This document shows, in pieces, positions 40,124 through 50,756 of a DNA stretch of 64,000 bases (the stretch's first letter is position 1; every line of letters begins with the position of its first letter). The position numbers and the translations under genes were made by a program. Where the stretch lies: the NCBI RefSeq assembly GCF_021283545.2, contig NZ_CP128540.1:623501-687500 (forward strand). Direction: 5' to 3'. This DNA is from Pseudomonas alloputida. GTDB taxonomy: Bacteria > Pseudomonadota > Gammaproteobacteria > Pseudomonadales > Pseudomonadaceae. The notes below the pieces were generated by a model, which saw only the letters and a list, made by a program, of their open reading frames with translations, had not been told where the DNA came from and did not search any database.

Positions 40124-41479
40124 TCACTCCTGGTTGGCCAGTTTGTGCTCGAGGTAGTGAATGTTGACGCCGCCTTTGCAGAAGCCTTCATCACGCACCA
40201 GGTCGCGGTGCAGCGGGATGTTGGTCTTGATGCCGTCGACGACGATCTCGTCCAGGGCATTGCGCATGCGCGCCATGGCCTCGTCGCGGTCCTTGCCGTA
40301 GGTGATCAGCTTGCCGATCAGCGAGTCGTAGTTCGGCGGAACCGAATAACCGCTGTACAGGTGCGAATCGACGCGTACGCCGTTGCCGCCCGGGGCGTGG
40401 AAGTGCTTCACCTTGCCTGGGCTCGGGATGAACTTCTTCGGGTCTTCGGCGTTGATCCGGCACTCCAGCGAGTGGCCACGGATCACCACGTCTTCCTGGC
40501 GGAACGACAGCTTGTTGCCAGCGGCGATGCTCAGCATCTCCTTGACGATGTCGATACCAGTGACCATCTCCGACACCGGGTGCTCAACCTGCACGCGGGT
40601 GTTCATCTCGATGAAGTAGAAGCGGCCGTTTTCGTACAGGAACTCGAAAGTACCGGCACCACGGTAGCCGATCTCGATGCACGCATCGACGCAGCGCTTG
40701 AACACTTCCTGACGGGCTTTCTCATCGATGCCCGGGGCTGGTGCTTCTTCCAGTACTTTCTGGTGACGGCGCTGCAGCGAGCAGTCGCGGTCGCCCAGGT
40801 GAATGGCGTTGCCCTGGCCGTCGGACAGTACCTGTACTTCCACGTGGCGTGGGTTGGTCAGGAACTTCTCCAGGTAAACCATCGGGTTGCCGAAGGCTGC
40901 ACCGGCTTCGGTACGGGTGAGCTTGGCCGAGGAAATCAGGTCCTCTTCCTTGTGCACCACGCGCATGCCGCGACCACCACCGCCACCGGCGGCCTTGATG
41001 ATCACCGGGTAGCCGACGTCACGGGCAATCGCCAGGGCAACTTCTTCGTCTTCTGGCAGTGGGCCATCGGAGCCCGGTACGGTCGGTACGCCCGACTTGA
41101 TCATCGCGTCCTTGGCCGAAACCTTGTCGCCCATCAGGCGAATGGTGTCGGCTTTCGGGCCGATGAAGGCGAAACCGGATTTTTCCACCTGTTCGGCGAA
41201 GTCGGCGTTTTCCGCCAGGAAGCCGTAACCCGGGTGAATCGCAGTGGCGCCAGTCACTTCGGCGGCAGCGATGATCGCGGGGATATGCAGGTAGGAATCC
41301 TTGGACGATGCAGGGCCGATGCAGACCGACTCGTCTGCCAGGCCCAGGTGCATCAGTTCACGGTCGGCAGTGGAGTGCACGGCGACGGTCTTGATACCCA
41401 GCTCTTTGCAGGCACGCAGGATCCGCAGGGCAATTTCCCCGCGGTTGGCGATCAGGACTTTTTCGAGCTTCCCAGACAT
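40124..41479 (-). CDS. accC: acetyl-CoA carboxylase, biotin carboxylase subunit
   Basis: A 451-residue ATP-grasp enzyme that carboxylates biotin on AccB in the first step of fatty acid synthesis. ATG 41479 gives [34 protein letters not shown] precedes it. The ATP loop [24 protein letters not shown] [18 protein letters not shown] and the catalytic [17 protein letters not shown] are all present. It follows accB by 17 bases. Confidence 0.98.
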   Translation of the reverse strand: MSGKLEKVLIANRGEIALRILRACKELGIKTVAVHSTADRELMHLGLADESVCIGPASSKDSYLHIPAIIAAAEVTGATAIHPGYGFLAENADFAEQVEKSGFAFIGPKADTIRLMGDKVSAKDAMIKSGVPTVPGSDGPLPEDEEVALAIARDVGYPVIIKAAGGGGGRGMRVVHKEEDLISSAKLTRTEAGAAFGNPMVYLEKFLTNPRHVEVQVLSDGQGNAIHLGDRDCSLQRRHQKVLEEAPAPGIDEKARQEVFKRCVDACIEIGYRGAGTFEFLYENGRFYFIEMNTRVQVEHPVSEMVTGIDIVKEMLSIAAGNKLSFRQEDVVIRGHSLECRINAEDPKKFIPSPGKVKHFHAPGGNGVRVDSHLYSGYSVPPNYDSLIGKLITYGKDRDEAMARMRNALDEIVVDGIKTNIPLHRDLVRDEGFCKGGVNIHYLEHKLANQE

Positions 41480-41496
41480 CGTTGGCTCTCCGCGAT

Positions 41497-41958
41497 TCAA
41501 ACGATGGTGAACAGCGGCTGGTCGAACTCAACCGGCTGGCCGTCTTCTACCAGGATGGCGTCGATGACACCGCCAATATCGGCTTCGATGTGGTTCATCA
41601 TCTTCATGGCTTCGACGATGCACAGGGTGTCGCCTTTCTTCACGGACTGGCCAACTTCAGCGAAGTTAGGCGAGGTCGGCGAAGGCTTGCGGTAGAAGGT
41701 ACCTACCATTGGCGAACGGACCACGGTGCCTTTCAGGGCCGGGGCGGCAGCAGTGGCTTCGGCGGCTGGCGCAGCAGCGGCAACCGGCGCAGCGGCAGGG
41801 GCGGCGGCCATAGGCGCCGGTGCGTAGAACTGCTGGGCAGCTGGGGTCTTGCTGTGACGGCTGATACGGACCGACTCTTCGCCTTCCTTGATCTCCAGTT
41901 CGTCGATGCCAGACTCTTCCAGCAGCTCGATCAGTTTCTTGACTTTACGGATATCCAT
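41497..41958 (-). CDS. accB: biotin carboxyl carrier protein of acetyl-CoA carboxylase
   Basis: 153 residues: an N-terminal domain ([24 protein letters not shown]), an Ala/Pro-rich hinge (about 45-75) and a biotinyl domain with the biotinylated Lys in VEAMKMMN. It is the carrier for AccC and the carboxyltransferase. The 99-base gap to aroQ may carry the accBC promoter, which I cannot define by eye. Confidence 0.98.
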   Translation of the reverse strand: MDIRKVKKLIELLEESGIDELEIKEGEESVRISRHSKTPAAQQFYAPAPMAAAPAAAPVAAAAPAAEATAAAPALKGTVVRSPMVGTFYRKPSPTSPNFAEVGQSVKKGDTLCIVEAMKMMNHIEADIGGVIDAILVEDGQPVEFDQPLFTIV

Positions 41959-42057
41959 TAATCATCAACTCCCAAAGGTTCGGTCAGGGGGCGAAATACA
42001 AAAAACGTATCTGAAACGTTTCTCTCGAACCCCGGCCCACTTAGGCCAGGGTTTTCA

Positions 42058-42513
42058 TCATTTGGGCTGTGCGTTGGCAGCCAGTTGTTCCAGCGCGGAC
42101 TCCAGGGCCAGGCGATAACCGCTGGCGCCCAGACCGCAGATCACCCCTACGGCAACATCGGAAAAGTAGGAGTGGTGACGGAACGGTTCGCGTTTGTGCA
42201 CGTTGGACAGGTGCACTTCGATGAATGGGATGCTCACCGCAAGCAATGCGTCACGTAATGCGACGCTTGTGTGGGTGAAAGCAGCCGGATTGATCAGGAT
42301 GAAGTCCACACCCTCGTTGCGTGCGGCGTGAATGCGGTCGATCAGTTCGTATTCGGCATTGCTCTGCAGGTACAGCAGATGGTGGCCTGCGGCGCGGGCA
42401 CGTTGCTCCAGGTCCTGGTTGATCTGAGCCAGGGTCACGGCGCCGTAGTGGCCTGGCTCGCGAGTACCGAGCAGGTTGAGGTTTGGGCCGTGGAGCACCA
42501 GTAGCGTTGCCAT
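42058..42513 (-). CDS. aroQ: type II 3-dehydroquinate dehydratase
   Basis: 151 residues from ATG 42513 ([24 protein letters not shown]); the 49 upstream codons in the frame are not protein-like. It converts 3-dehydroquinate to 3-dehydroshikimate in the shikimate pathway. The catalytic Tyr lies in GTREPGHYG and the His in [18 protein letters not shown]. Its position before accBC is conserved in pseudomonads. Confidence 0.97.
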   Translation of the reverse strand: MATLLVLHGPNLNLLGTREPGHYGAVTLAQINQDLEQRARAAGHHLLYLQSNAEYELIDRIHAARNEGVDFILINPAAFTHTSVALRDALLAVSIPFIEVHLSNVHKREPFRHHSYFSDVAVGVICGLGASGYRLALESALEQLAANAQPK

Positions 42514-42634
42514 CTGCGGATTCCTTGGATTTGTAGGGCAATTCGACACAGCGCGGCGAGTGTGCCGTAAAGCAACGGCAAGTGTCCAGTTCCCGGCAAT
42601 AGCCAGCACGATGTCCGAGGTTCGCGCGAAGTAT

Positions 42635-42660
42635 GTGACCGGATATTTAAATCCGGTCAC
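42635..42660. repeat. perfect palindrome between aroQ and dsbD
   Basis: GTGACCGGAT and ATCCGGTCAC (10 bp each) flank ATTTAA. It lies 33 bases past the dsbD stop and about 120 bases upstream of aroQ. It may be a dsbD 3' hairpin or an operator in the aroQ promoter region; no T-tract follows. Confidence 0.6.
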
Positions 42661-42692
42661 TCATTTCAGGATTTTTCCGAGCTCGCGGGAAG

Positions 42693-44465
42693 TTATAGAC
42701 CGACTTTGCCGCGCACGCGCGTCAGAATCTGCGCGAATTCACCGGCATTTATCTCGCCAATCACCCGATCAGCGGTAATTTCGCTGCCGTTCGCAGCAAA
42801 GAACAGCAGGGCAGGTGGGCCGAACAGCTGATAGCGGTCGAGCAGCTTGCGTTGCTCGGCATTACTTTCGGTGATGTCGAACCGCAGCAGTTTGAAGCCG
42901 GCCAGCTGTGTTTGCACCTGCGGTGCATTGAGCACCTCATGCTCGATCACCTTGCAGCTGATGCACCAGTCGGCGTACCAGTCCAGCAGCACTGGCTGGC
43001 CGGTGGCCTGGGCCTGCGCCAGGGCCGCGTCCAGAGCATCAGGTGTGGTGATGGTCTGCCAGGTATCGGCGTTTGCTGCCGGCAGGCTGCCGCTGGCGGC
43101 CAGTGACGCCCCCGGCAGTGGGCGCAGTGGGTCGCCCTGGCCAGTGAGGGCGCCGTACCAGCAAGCCAGCGCGTAGACCAGCAAGGCCAGACCGACCAGT
43201 TGCGCCAGGCGTTGGGCCGTCGTCTTGACGACGAATTCCAGCGCACCGAGGAACAGTGCCACACCCGCAGCGAGGAAACCGACCAGCAGCAAGGTCGCAG
43301 GGCCCGGCAGTACACGGCTGAGCAAGCCGATGGCCAGCCCCAGCAGCAGTACGCCAATGGCGTTTTTCACCGTGTTCATCCATGGGCCGCTTTTGGGCAG
43401 CCAGGCCGCGCCACCGGTGGCTACCAGCAGCAGCGGTGCACCCATGCCCAAACCCAGGGCGAACAGCTTTAGCGCGCCACCCAGGGCATCGCCGCTGGCG
43501 CTGATATAGAGCAAGGCACCGGCCAGGGGCGCCGATACACACGGAGAAACCAGCAAGCTGGAGAGCACACCGAGCACAGCTGCGCCCAGCAGCGAGCCGC
43601 CGCGGGTGTGGTTGGCGACGTTGTTCAGGCGGTTGCTCAGGGCCTGGGGCAGCCTCAGTTCGAAGAGGCCGAACATGGCCAGGGCGAACACTACGAAAAA
43701 CAGCGCGAAAGGTACCAGCACCCAGGCCGACTGTAGGCGCGCCTGCAGGTTCAGGCTTGCGCCGAACAGGCCCATCAGTGCGCCGAGCACCGCGAAGCTG
43801 GCGGCCATTGGCAGCACGTAGGCCAGCGACAGCGCCAGGCCGCGCACGCCGCCAACCTGGCCGCGCAGCACGACACCGGAAAGGATCGGCAACATCGGCA
43901 GCACGCAGGGGGTGAAGGTCAGGCCGACCCCAGCGAGGAAGAACAGCAGCAGCGACTTCCAGTTCCAGCCGTGTTCGCGGGTGGCTGGCGTGTTTGCAAC
44001 GCCTTCGCCATCGATACTCAGGCGTGCGGTTTCCGGCGGGTAGCACAAGCCCTTGTCGGCGCAACCCTGGTAGCCCACCAGCAGGGTGAAGGCGCGCGGG
44101 TCTTTACGTGGCAACTCGATATCGAGCACGCCGTGGTACACCTCGACGTCGCCGAAGAATTCATCGTGCTTGGCCTCACCCTTGGGGATGTTCGGTGTGC
44201 CCAGGGTGATATCGGCCGGTTCCGTGCGGAACTGGAAGCGGTGGCGGTAAAGGTAGTAGCCATCGGTGGCAACGAAGCGCAGCTTGATTGTTTGCGCATC
44301 GGCCTGGACCAGGTTGAGCTTGAAGGCCTCGTGTACCGGCAGGAAGTCGGCGTTGTTGGCCAGCGAAGCGGCGCCAAGGGTGGCGCTGGGGCGGTTGTCG
44401 AGCAGGCCTGCGGCGAAGGCCGGGCTGGCCAGCAGTAGGAACAGCATGAAAAACAGGCGGCGCAT
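42693..44465 (-). CDS. dsbD: thiol:disulfide interchange protein DsbD
   Basis: 590 residues in three parts. A signal peptide (ends SPAFA) leads to the periplasmic alpha domain (to about 150) with the Cys pair in GCADKGLCYPP. A central domain of eight membrane helices has Cys in FTPCVLPMLPIL and LVSPCVSAPLAG. The C-terminal thioredoxin-like domain has WYADWCISCKVIE. It passes electrons from cytoplasmic thioredoxin to periplasmic proteins such as DsbC and cytochrome c maturation factors. Confidence 0.95.
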   Translation of the reverse strand: MRRLFFMLFLLLASPAFAAGLLDNRPSATLGAASLANNADFLPVHEAFKLNLVQADAQTIKLRFVATDGYYLYRHRFQFRTEPADITLGTPNIPKGEAKHDEFFGDVEVYHGVLDIELPRKDPRAFTLLVGYQGCADKGLCYPPETARLSIDGEGVANTPATREHGWNWKSLLLFFLAGVGLTFTPCVLPMLPILSGVVLRGQVGGVRGLALSLAYVLPMAASFAVLGALMGLFGASLNLQARLQSAWVLVPFALFFVVFALAMFGLFELRLPQALSNRLNNVANHTRGGSLLGAAVLGVLSSLLVSPCVSAPLAGALLYISASGDALGGALKLFALGLGMGAPLLLVATGGAAWLPKSGPWMNTVKNAIGVLLLGLAIGLLSRVLPGPATLLLVGFLAAGVALFLGALEFVVKTTAQRLAQLVGLALLVYALACWYGALTGQGDPLRPLPGASLAASGSLPAANADTWQTITTPDALDAALAQAQATGQPVLLDWYADWCISCKVIEHEVLNAPQVQTQLAGFKLLRFDITESNAEQRKLLDRYQLFGPPALLFFAANGSEITADRVIGEINAGEFAQILTRVRGKVGL

Positions 44466-44535
44466 GGCGGACTCGCGAGGTGGAACGTGCCCGGCATGAT
44501 AACGGATGCGCAGGAATAATTGGCCCGAAACAAAC

Positions 44536-44560
44536 GTAGGAGCGGGTTTACCCGCGAAGC
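44536..44560. repeat. single REP element (class A)
   Basis: A forward copy, GTAGGAGCGGGTTTACCCGC, followed by GAAG, between dsbD and the chemoreceptor gene. A GCCGCGC-rich inverted repeat follows at 44561-44577. Confidence 0.75.
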
Positions 44561-44582
44561 GCCGCGCGGGCGGCGCTCGATC

Positions 44583-46544
44583 TCAGACCCTGAACGCTCG
44601 CACCGCCCGGTTCAGCTCACCGCCCAGGCTCAGCAGCTGTTCACCCTGTTTACGCCCCTCGCCAATGCGCTGCAGGTTGTCTTCACCCAGTTCGTGAATC
44701 CGCTCGCTGTGGTCACGAATCTCGCTCACCGCGCCACTCTGCTGTGCCGTTACATCGGCAATCCGCACCGCTGTATCGGAAATGGTGCGAATGGCACAGA
44801 CAATCTCATCCAGTGCCCCATCCGCCGCCTGGGCCTGGTTGGCCGTGGCCTCGGCATGTTCCAGTTGCGCGCGCATCCCCGCCACCGAACTTCTGGCGGC
44901 CTGCTGCAGGCGGTCGATCAACGCCTGGATCTCGCCGGTAGCCCCCGTGGTGCGCTGAGCCAGTGAGCGCACCTCATCGGCGACCACGGCAAAGCCACGG
45001 CCCATCTCGCCGGCACGGGCCGCTTCGATCGCGGCATTCAGTGCCAGCAGGTTGGTCTGCTCGGCAATCGCGCGGATCACCGTCAGTACCCCGCCAATGG
45101 TGGCCGACTCTTCCGCCAATTGTTCGATCATGCGGGCGTTGCCTTGCACTTCATCGACCAGCTCACGCAAGCCCGACAGGCTCTGGCCGATTACCGCCTG
45201 GCCTTGTTCCACCGCACGCCCGGCATCGCGGCTGGCCTCGGCGGCTGCGCTGGCATCACCAGCCACTTGTTGAATGGTTGCTTCCAGCTCGCCCAAGGCA
45301 TCGCGGATCTGTCCGGTATCGCCGGCCTGTCGCTCGGCGCCGCCGTGCAGCGCAGCGCTCATGCCGGCCAGGGCATGGCTGCTGCCGGCCACCTGCTCGG
45401 CATTATGACGGATGGTGCCGACCAGCTCCACCAGGTACTGACGCAGGCGGTTGAGCGACTCCTGGATGTCGTGCAGTTCGCGGTTGGTCTTGCCCAGGGC
45501 GATGGCTTGGGCGAAATCGCCCTCGGCCCAGCGTGACAGGGCCGGGGCCAGTCCGGTCAGGGTCCGGGCCAGGCGCCGTTGCAGCGTGTCGATCAATAGG
45601 GCGATCAGCAGGATCAGGCCGATCATCAGGCCTTGGATGATGCGCACCTCGGCAGCGATTTTCGCATGCTGGCCGCGTACTTCGGGTTCCAGCGCGGCGA
45701 TGGCCTGTTGTACGGCTTCCAGGCGCTGGCCGGTGGTGGCGGCCAGTTCGGCGCGGCGCTCGATCTGTTCGCGGGTGCGTTGCAGTTCGGCCGGGTAGCG
45801 GTTGAGCAGGCTTTGCAATTCACGCTTGAGGCCCACGGCAATGTCTTCCTGCTGGGCGCTGCTCTGGGATTCCAGGCCCATCATCGCAGCGAAGTCGTCG
45901 GCTCCGGATTCGGCCGTGCGGGTTACGCCGAGCAGTGGCAGGCCGTCGACCGTCTGGGCCTGGGCGCGGATCAGTTGCAGCTCGCGCTCCACCTCGTCGG
46001 CCAGCTCTGGGCGGCCGCTGCTGACCAGCTTGTCGCGAGCCAATGACAGCCGCCCCAGATGCAGGGTGGCGTCTAGCAAGGGCAGCAAGTAGCGATTGGC
46101 CTCGGCGTTGCCACTGTCGCGGGCGTAGCTGGCCATCTGCTCGAAGTTCGCCCCCAGCTCCCGCTCGGCTTGCAGCAGCAGGGCTTGTGGGTCGCCGGCC
46201 AGCTTGCCGGCGGCCAGCAGTTCGTTGGCGGTGAAGGCCTGCAGGCTATCCAGGCTGGGGCGCAACTTCTCGGCCAGCTCTACCGGCCAGTCCGTCAGTG
46301 CGGCCTGCAACTGTTGGTTCGCCTCCATGGCGGCGGCCTGGCGCAGGGCGTCGCCGCTGCCCAGGTAGGCCTGGATATTGCGCGCCGCCTGGTTCTGGAA
46401 CTGCTGGGACAGGCCCAGATAGCGCTCCATCAGCTGGTAGGGGCGTTCGAGGGCGCGCTGTGACCACCACAGGGTGGCGCCCAAGGCGATACACACGGTC
46501 ACCAGCAACAGCGTGTTGAAATTGGTCAGCCACTTCAGGCGCAT
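44583..46544 (-). CDS. methyl-accepting chemotaxis protein
   Basis: 653 residues. A short N-terminal tail, a first membrane helix (about 9-27), a long helical ligand-binding region (to about 305) rich in Ala, Leu and Glu, and a second membrane helix ([17 protein letters not shown]). Then a HAMP-like segment and the signalling domain, with the conserved tip [35 protein letters not shown]. The ligand is not readable; the sensor looks like an all-helical bundle. No che genes are adjacent. Confidence 0.93.
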   Translation of the reverse strand: MRLKWLTNFNTLLLVTVCIALGATLWWSQRALERPYQLMERYLGLSQQFQNQAARNIQAYLGSGDALRQAAAMEANQQLQAALTDWPVELAEKLRPSLDSLQAFTANELLAAGKLAGDPQALLLQAERELGANFEQMASYARDSGNAEANRYLLPLLDATLHLGRLSLARDKLVSSGRPELADEVERELQLIRAQAQTVDGLPLLGVTRTAESGADDFAAMMGLESQSSAQQEDIAVGLKRELQSLLNRYPAELQRTREQIERRAELAATTGQRLEAVQQAIAALEPEVRGQHAKIAAEVRIIQGLMIGLILLIALLIDTLQRRLARTLTGLAPALSRWAEGDFAQAIALGKTNRELHDIQESLNRLRQYLVELVGTIRHNAEQVAGSSHALAGMSAALHGGAERQAGDTGQIRDALGELEATIQQVAGDASAAAEASRDAGRAVEQGQAVIGQSLSGLRELVDEVQGNARMIEQLAEESATIGGVLTVIRAIAEQTNLLALNAAIEAARAGEMGRGFAVVADEVRSLAQRTTGATGEIQALIDRLQQAARSSVAGMRAQLEHAEATANQAQAADGALDEIVCAIRTISDTAVRIADVTAQQSGAVSEIRDHSERIHELGEDNLQRIGEGRKQGEQLLSLGGELNRAVRAFRV

Positions 46545-46677
46545 AGCCGCGAACTTCCTGCGCAGGGGAGAGGTAGGCGCCTGAAGTTATTGCGATTTTG
46601 TGACGGGGTGATGACGCCAGGGGCTTGGTGTCAGAAAAAAAGTGGCACAGTGCCTCCATTGGTGTGGCCGGCACTGG

Positions 46678-46769
46678 CCTCTTCGCGGGCTTGCCCGCTC
46701 CCACAGGTTTACCTCCAGACTTGAGGTATGTGAAATGCCTGGGGAAGCGGGCGAGCCTGTGAAGAAGCC
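46678..46769. repeat. REP pair (class A) between two signalling genes
   Basis: An inverted copy (TTCGCGGGCTTGCCCGCTCC, 46682-46701) and a degenerate forward copy (GGGGAAGCGGGCGAGCCTGT, 46741-46760) separate the chemoreceptor and diguanylate cyclase genes. Confidence 0.75.
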
Positions 46770-46788
46770 GGCACCGTGAGTGCGAATT

Positions 46789-48144
46789 TCAGGGCTCTAC
46801 ACGAACGACGCAATTGCGCCCTGCATGCTTGGCCCGGTACAGCGCCTCGTCCGCTGCACTGGCCATGGTCAGTGCATCCAGCCCCTCGTCCAGTTGCACC
46901 ACCCCGGCACTGAAGGTGCACTGCAAATCCCGCGGCTGCGCCGGGTAGAGAATTTCGGCAAAGCGCCGGCGAATTTCGTCCAGCACCTTGTGTGCGGCAT
47001 CCAGCGCGGTATTGGGCATGACGATGGCGAACTCCTCGCCACCGTAGCGGCCAATGAAGTCGGTCTTGCGCAAGCGCTGCTTGAGGAACAGGGCAAGGCT
47101 CTTGATCACTCGGTCGCCCATGGGGTGGCCGTGGCGGTCGTTGATCTTCTTGAAGTGGTCGATGTCGAGCATGGCAAAGCTCAACGGCTGCTGCTCACGG
47201 CGGGCGCGGAAGCTGCAGTCTTCCAGCAGCTGCAGGATATGAGTGTGGTTGTACAGCCCGGTCAGGCTGTCGCGGACCATGCGTGCCTTCAAATGGCGGG
47301 CGCGGGCGGCGCGGTTGCGCACGGTAGTGATCAGGTGGCGTGAGCGAAACGGCTTGGTCAAAAAGTCATCACCGCCTTCGCTCATGGCATCCAGTTGCTT
47401 GTCCAGGTCGTCCTCGGCAGACAGGTAGATGATCGGCACACTCACATAACGGTCACTGTGGCGGATTACCTTGGCCAGCTCCGGGCCGGTGCAGGCCGGC
47501 ATGTACAGGTCGAGGATGATCAGGTCGGGCTGGAAGTCGGCAAGCTCGGCCATGGTGCGGATCGGGTCGGTCAGGCTGCGGGTGAGCATGCCGGCGCCGG
47601 CCAGTACACGCTCGGTGTACATGGCCTGTGTGCGCGAATCGTCGATGATCAGCACGCGCAACGGGTCGTGAGGGGCGGTGTTGGTCAGCAGTTCGACCTT
47701 TTCCAGCAGGCTGGAAGCTTCCAGACTGCCGGTGAGAAAGTCCTGACCGCCGGCGCGCACTGCGGCAAGGCGGGTAGGGGTGTCGGCTTCGTGATGGCTG
47801 AAGAACAGCAACGGAATGGAGCGTGCCAGGCCCTGCTGCACCTGAGCGGCCAGCAGCAAGCCCAGGCCGGCGCCGGTGAAGTCGACATCCATGATGATGG
47901 CCGACGGCGGGTACTCGCTGATCGAGGCGAGAAACGCTGCGGCGCTGGGCAACGCCTGCACCACCAGACCAAAGAATTCCAGTTGCTGGGCCAGGCGCTG
48001 GGCGCGCTCGTGGTCCTGCAGCAGGATGTACACCGGTTTGCGCACGGGCAGCAGCAGTTGGTCGAGCGGGTCGTCCTTGCGCAGGCCGTTACGCGTCAAC
48101 TGTTGGACGGGGCACTGCGGGCTCGGCTCGACTGCTTGGCTCAT
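46789..48144 (-). CDS. response regulator with GGDEF diguanylate cyclase domain
   Basis: A 451-residue cytoplasmic protein. A first receiver-like domain (about 33-145) is degenerate around the phosphorylation pocket; a second (about 155-275) has IIDDSRTQ, the phospho-acceptor Asp in LIILDLYMP and Lys in LTKPF. The GGDEF domain has the active RYGGEEFA, and an inhibitory I-site RKTD lies five residues before it. It should make cyclic di-GMP on phosphorylation, as WspR does, and the gene lies next to a chemoreceptor gene. Confidence 0.92.
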   Translation of the reverse strand: MSQAVEPSPQCPVQQLTRNGLRKDDPLDQLLLPVRKPVYILLQDHERAQRLAQQLEFFGLVVQALPSAAAFLASISEYPPSAIIMDVDFTGAGLGLLLAAQVQQGLARSIPLLFFSHHEADTPTRLAAVRAGGQDFLTGSLEASSLLEKVELLTNTAPHDPLRVLIIDDSRTQAMYTERVLAGAGMLTRSLTDPIRTMAELADFQPDLIILDLYMPACTGPELAKVIRHSDRYVSVPIIYLSAEDDLDKQLDAMSEGGDDFLTKPFRSRHLITTVRNRAARARHLKARMVRDSLTGLYNHTHILQLLEDCSFRARREQQPLSFAMLDIDHFKKINDRHGHPMGDRVIKSLALFLKQRLRKTDFIGRYGGEEFAIVMPNTALDAAHKVLDEIRRRFAEILYPAQPRDLQCTFSAGVVQLDEGLDALTMASAADEALYRAKHAGRNCVVRVEP

Positions 48145-48391
48145 GTCCTGGCTACTTATAGGTTGGGATGTGCAGGGGCAATGATGGCTCTATGCTAGCA
48201 GCTCTTTTCACGTGAGTGAGTGCCCTGCGTCAACAAAGCGGGCAGAACGAATATTCAGTTGCTGACTGAATGGTCGCTTATGCGTACGGTGGTGTCTGCT
48301 TTATAGTGCAGCCATTCGGGCTTCCCGTGGCACGCTAGCGCAGGCCTGTGGTCAAAGCCCCTGAACCGTCGTGACTGATAAGGACAAAGCC

Positions 48392-49459
48392 ATGCTGGAC
48401 TGGAAAAACCGCGAGGCCAAAGCCGAGCCCCGTGAGCGTGTCGACGGGCGCGGCGCTGCCGCCCGTAGCTACCTTGGCGGCCTTTGGAGCCGTGCCCTGG
48501 GGACCCTGATCGGGTTGTACCTGCTGGTGTGTATCGGCCTGGGCTGGTACTGGAGCCAGGAGCCTGCTCTGTTCCCGGTGCAGCAAAACGCCCAGGCAGC
48601 AGCCGAACGTACTGGCCAGCAGATGGTGGTGGGCTATACCACCGTCGAAACCCTCAAGACCGTGGCCGGCACCTTGCTGAACAAGCCGGGCGGCTACATT
48701 TCCAACGACCGCTTCCCGCCAGGGCTGTGGATGGACAACATGCCAAGCTGGGAATATGGCGTGCTGGTCCAGGTCCGCGACCTGTCCCGTGCCCTGCGTA
48801 AAGACTTCGCCCGTTCGCAGTCGCAGTCCACCGAAGACGCCGACCTGGCCAAGGCCGAGCCGCGCTTCAACTTCGACAACAAGAGCTGGATCCTGCCATC
48901 GAGCGAGTCGGAGTTCGAAGAGGGCATCAAGTCGCTGACCCGCTACCAGACCCGTCTGGCTGCCGGCGACAAGGGCGCTATCTTCTATACCCGCGCCGAC
49001 AACCTGAACAACTGGCTGGGTGACGTCGCCACCCGTCTGGGCTCGCTGTCGCAGCGCCTGTCGGCCAGCGTTGGCCGGGTCAAGCTCAACACCACGCTGA
49101 AGACCGAGTCGGTCGTTGCCGGCCAGGCGCCGCAGGTGGATGAGGAGCTGGTGGAAACCCCATGGCTGCAGATCGACAACGTGTTCTATGAAGCCCGTGG
49201 CCAAGCCTGGGCGCTGTCGCACCTGCTGCGTGCCATCGAGGTGGACTTCGCCGACGTGCTGGCGAAGAAGAATGCCACCGTCAGCGTGCGTCAGATCATC
49301 CGTGAGCTGGAGGCCTCGCAAGAGTCGCTGTGGAGCCCGATGGTGCTCAACGGCAGTGGCTTCGGCATGTGGGCCAACCACTCGTTGGTCATGGCCAACT
49401 ACATTTCCCGGGCCAACGCTGCGGTTATCGATCTGCGTCAGCTGCTGTCGCAGGGTTGA
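48392..49459 (+). CDS. DUF2333 family inner membrane protein
   Basis: 355 residues from ATG 48392, which has AAGGAC seven bases upstream; a GTG seven codons earlier (48371) has none. One membrane helix near the N-terminus (TLIGLYLLVCIGLGWYW) is followed by a large soluble part, with conserved-looking blocks MDNMPSWEYGVLVQVRD and NRSWILPS-type NKSWILPSSESEF. Function unknown. It overlaps the Nudix gene. The 247-base gap before it shows no gene. Confidence 0.85.
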   Translation: MLDWKNREAKAEPRERVDGRGAAARSYLGGLWSRALGTLIGLYLLVCIGLGWYWSQEPALFPVQQNAQAAAERTGQQMVVGYTTVETLKTVAGTLLNKPGGYISNDRFPPGLWMDNMPSWEYGVLVQVRDLSRALRKDFARSQSQSTEDADLAKAEPRFNFDNKSWILPSSESEFEEGIKSLTRYQTRLAAGDKGAIFYTRADNLNNWLGDVATRLGSLSQRLSASVGRVKLNTTLKTESVVAGQAPQVDEELVETPWLQIDNVFYEARGQAWALSHLLRAIEVDFADVLAKKNATVSVRQIIRELEASQESLWSPMVLNGSGFGMWANHSLVMANYISRANAAVIDLRQLLSQG

Positions 49460-49995
49460 TGATGGCTATCAGCCCAACCGAGGCCGCCCATCGGGCGGCT
49501 TCCGACCGCGAGCTGGTCACCTGGGTGGACGAAACCGACCAGGTACTGGGCGCCTTGCCCCGTGCCGAGCTGCGCGAGCGTGGCCTGATCGGTCGTTGCA
49601 CGTTCATTCTGCTGTTCAACAGTGCCGGTGAATTGTGTGTACACCGGCGTACGCTGAGCAAGGCGCTGTACCCCGGCTATTGGGATGTGGCAGCGGGCGG
49701 CATGGTCGCGGCTGGCGAAGCGTATGCCGAGTCGGCCGCGCGCGAGCTGGCCGAAGAGCTGGGCATCGAGGGCGCCGAGCTGCGCTTTCACGAGCGGTTC
49801 TATTTCGACCAGCCGGATAACCGCTTGTGGTGCGCGGTGTATTCGGCGGTGTCGGATGCGCCGTTGCGGTTGCAGCCGGAAGAGGTTATTGAAGCGCGCT
49901 TCATCGGTCTGGAACAGGCTGAGCAGGAAAGCCTGAGCAAGCCTTATTGCCCGGACTCGTTGGCGGCGTTGCAGCGCTACAAGGCCACTTTGTAG
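49459..49995 (+). CDS. Nudix hydrolase
   Basis: 178 residues; ATG 49459 overlaps the DUF2333 stop, with a second ATG at 49462. The Nudix box is GGMVAAGEAYAESAARELAEELGIEG, with all catalytic Glu residues present, and hydrolyses a nucleoside diphosphate linked to another group. The N-terminal VTWVDETDQVLGALPRAELRERGLIGR resembles the YfcD type. The substrate is unknown. It is translationally coupled to DUF2333. Confidence 0.9.
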   Translation: MMAISPTEAAHRAASDRELVTWVDETDQVLGALPRAELRERGLIGRCTFILLFNSAGELCVHRRTLSKALYPGYWDVAAGGMVAAGEAYAESAARELAEELGIEGAELRFHERFYFDQPDNRLWCAVYSAVSDAPLRLQPEEVIEARFIGLEQAEQESLSKPYCPDSLAALQRYKATL

Positions 49996-50092
49996 GCTCG
50001 GGTTTGCCCGCGAAATACCGGCCCAGACACCCGTTTCCCAGGGCAAGGGCTTTGCCCTTGTTCGCGGGTAAATCCGCTTCTACACAACCGGC
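49989..50092. repeat. REP pair (class A, divergent) before the SUI1 gene
   Basis: A forward copy with GGGTTTGCCCGCGAAATACC (49999-50019 region) and an inverted copy with TTCGCGGGTAAATCCGCTTC (50061-50080) face each other, with GGGCAAGGGC/GCCCTTG between them. The forward copy overlaps the Nudix stop. Confidence 0.7.
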
Positions 50093-50234
50093 GTATTTAT
50101 CGTTACACTGCGCGCCCTTTTCGGGCTGCCGCAATTCTTGCAGCAGTAGCGCCGCCCCTGCCAGAGTGGGGCTTCGCGGTCGGCCTCAACCCCAAGGCAC
50201 GACCAGTTTTTGTCCTCAGCACCGAGGAACAAAA

Positions 50235-50606
50235 GTGGCCAAGAAAGCTTCTTCCTTTTCCGCCCTTGGCGGTCTCGTGTACTCCACCGACGCCGGTCGG
50301 CACTGCCCCGACTGTGGCCAGCCGGTGGACGCCTGCACCTGCAAGCAGCAAATCATCCCCGAAGGCGACGGCATTGCCCGCGTGCGCCGCGAAAGCAAAG
50401 GCCGTGGCGGCAAGACCGTGACCACCGTCACCGGCGTGCCGCTGCCGCCCGATCAGCTCAAAGAGCTGGCGACCACGCTCAAGCGCCGCTGCGGTACCGG
50501 CGGCGCCTTGAAGGACGGGGTTATCGAGATCCAGGGCGACCATGTCGAGCTGTTGATCGGCGAGCTGACCAAACAGGGTTTCAAGGCGAAAAAGTCCGGC
50601 GGCTGA
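50235..50606 (+). CDS. SUI1/YciH family translation factor homologue
   Basis: 123 residues starting at GTG 50235, with GAGGAAC upstream. The N-terminus holds a small Cys cluster (HCPDCGQPVDACTC), and the C-terminal SUI1 domain includes VTTVTGVPLPPDQLKELATTLKRRCGTGG. These proteins resemble eukaryotic eIF1 and influence start-site fidelity. The in-frame extension back to 49947 crosses REP DNA and is not coding. It precedes speA by 150 bases. Confidence 0.92.
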   Translation: MAKKASSFSALGGLVYSTDAGRHCPDCGQPVDACTCKQQIIPEGDGIARVRRESKGRGGKTVTTVTGVPLPPDQLKELATTLKRRCGTGGALKDGVIEIQGDHVELLIGELTKQGFKAKKSGG

Positions 50607-50756
50607 GGCCATCGCGCGATTTTTTGCCCAGCGCTTTCTAAACTCGTTCCCGTGGTCAGAGTCTATGCCTGAGCACGGATGAATCGTCATTTTCAGCTTT
50701 TACACTCGCCCCGCTGCCTGCGGGCAGTGTCTTCGACTTATCTATAGGGGACTTGA

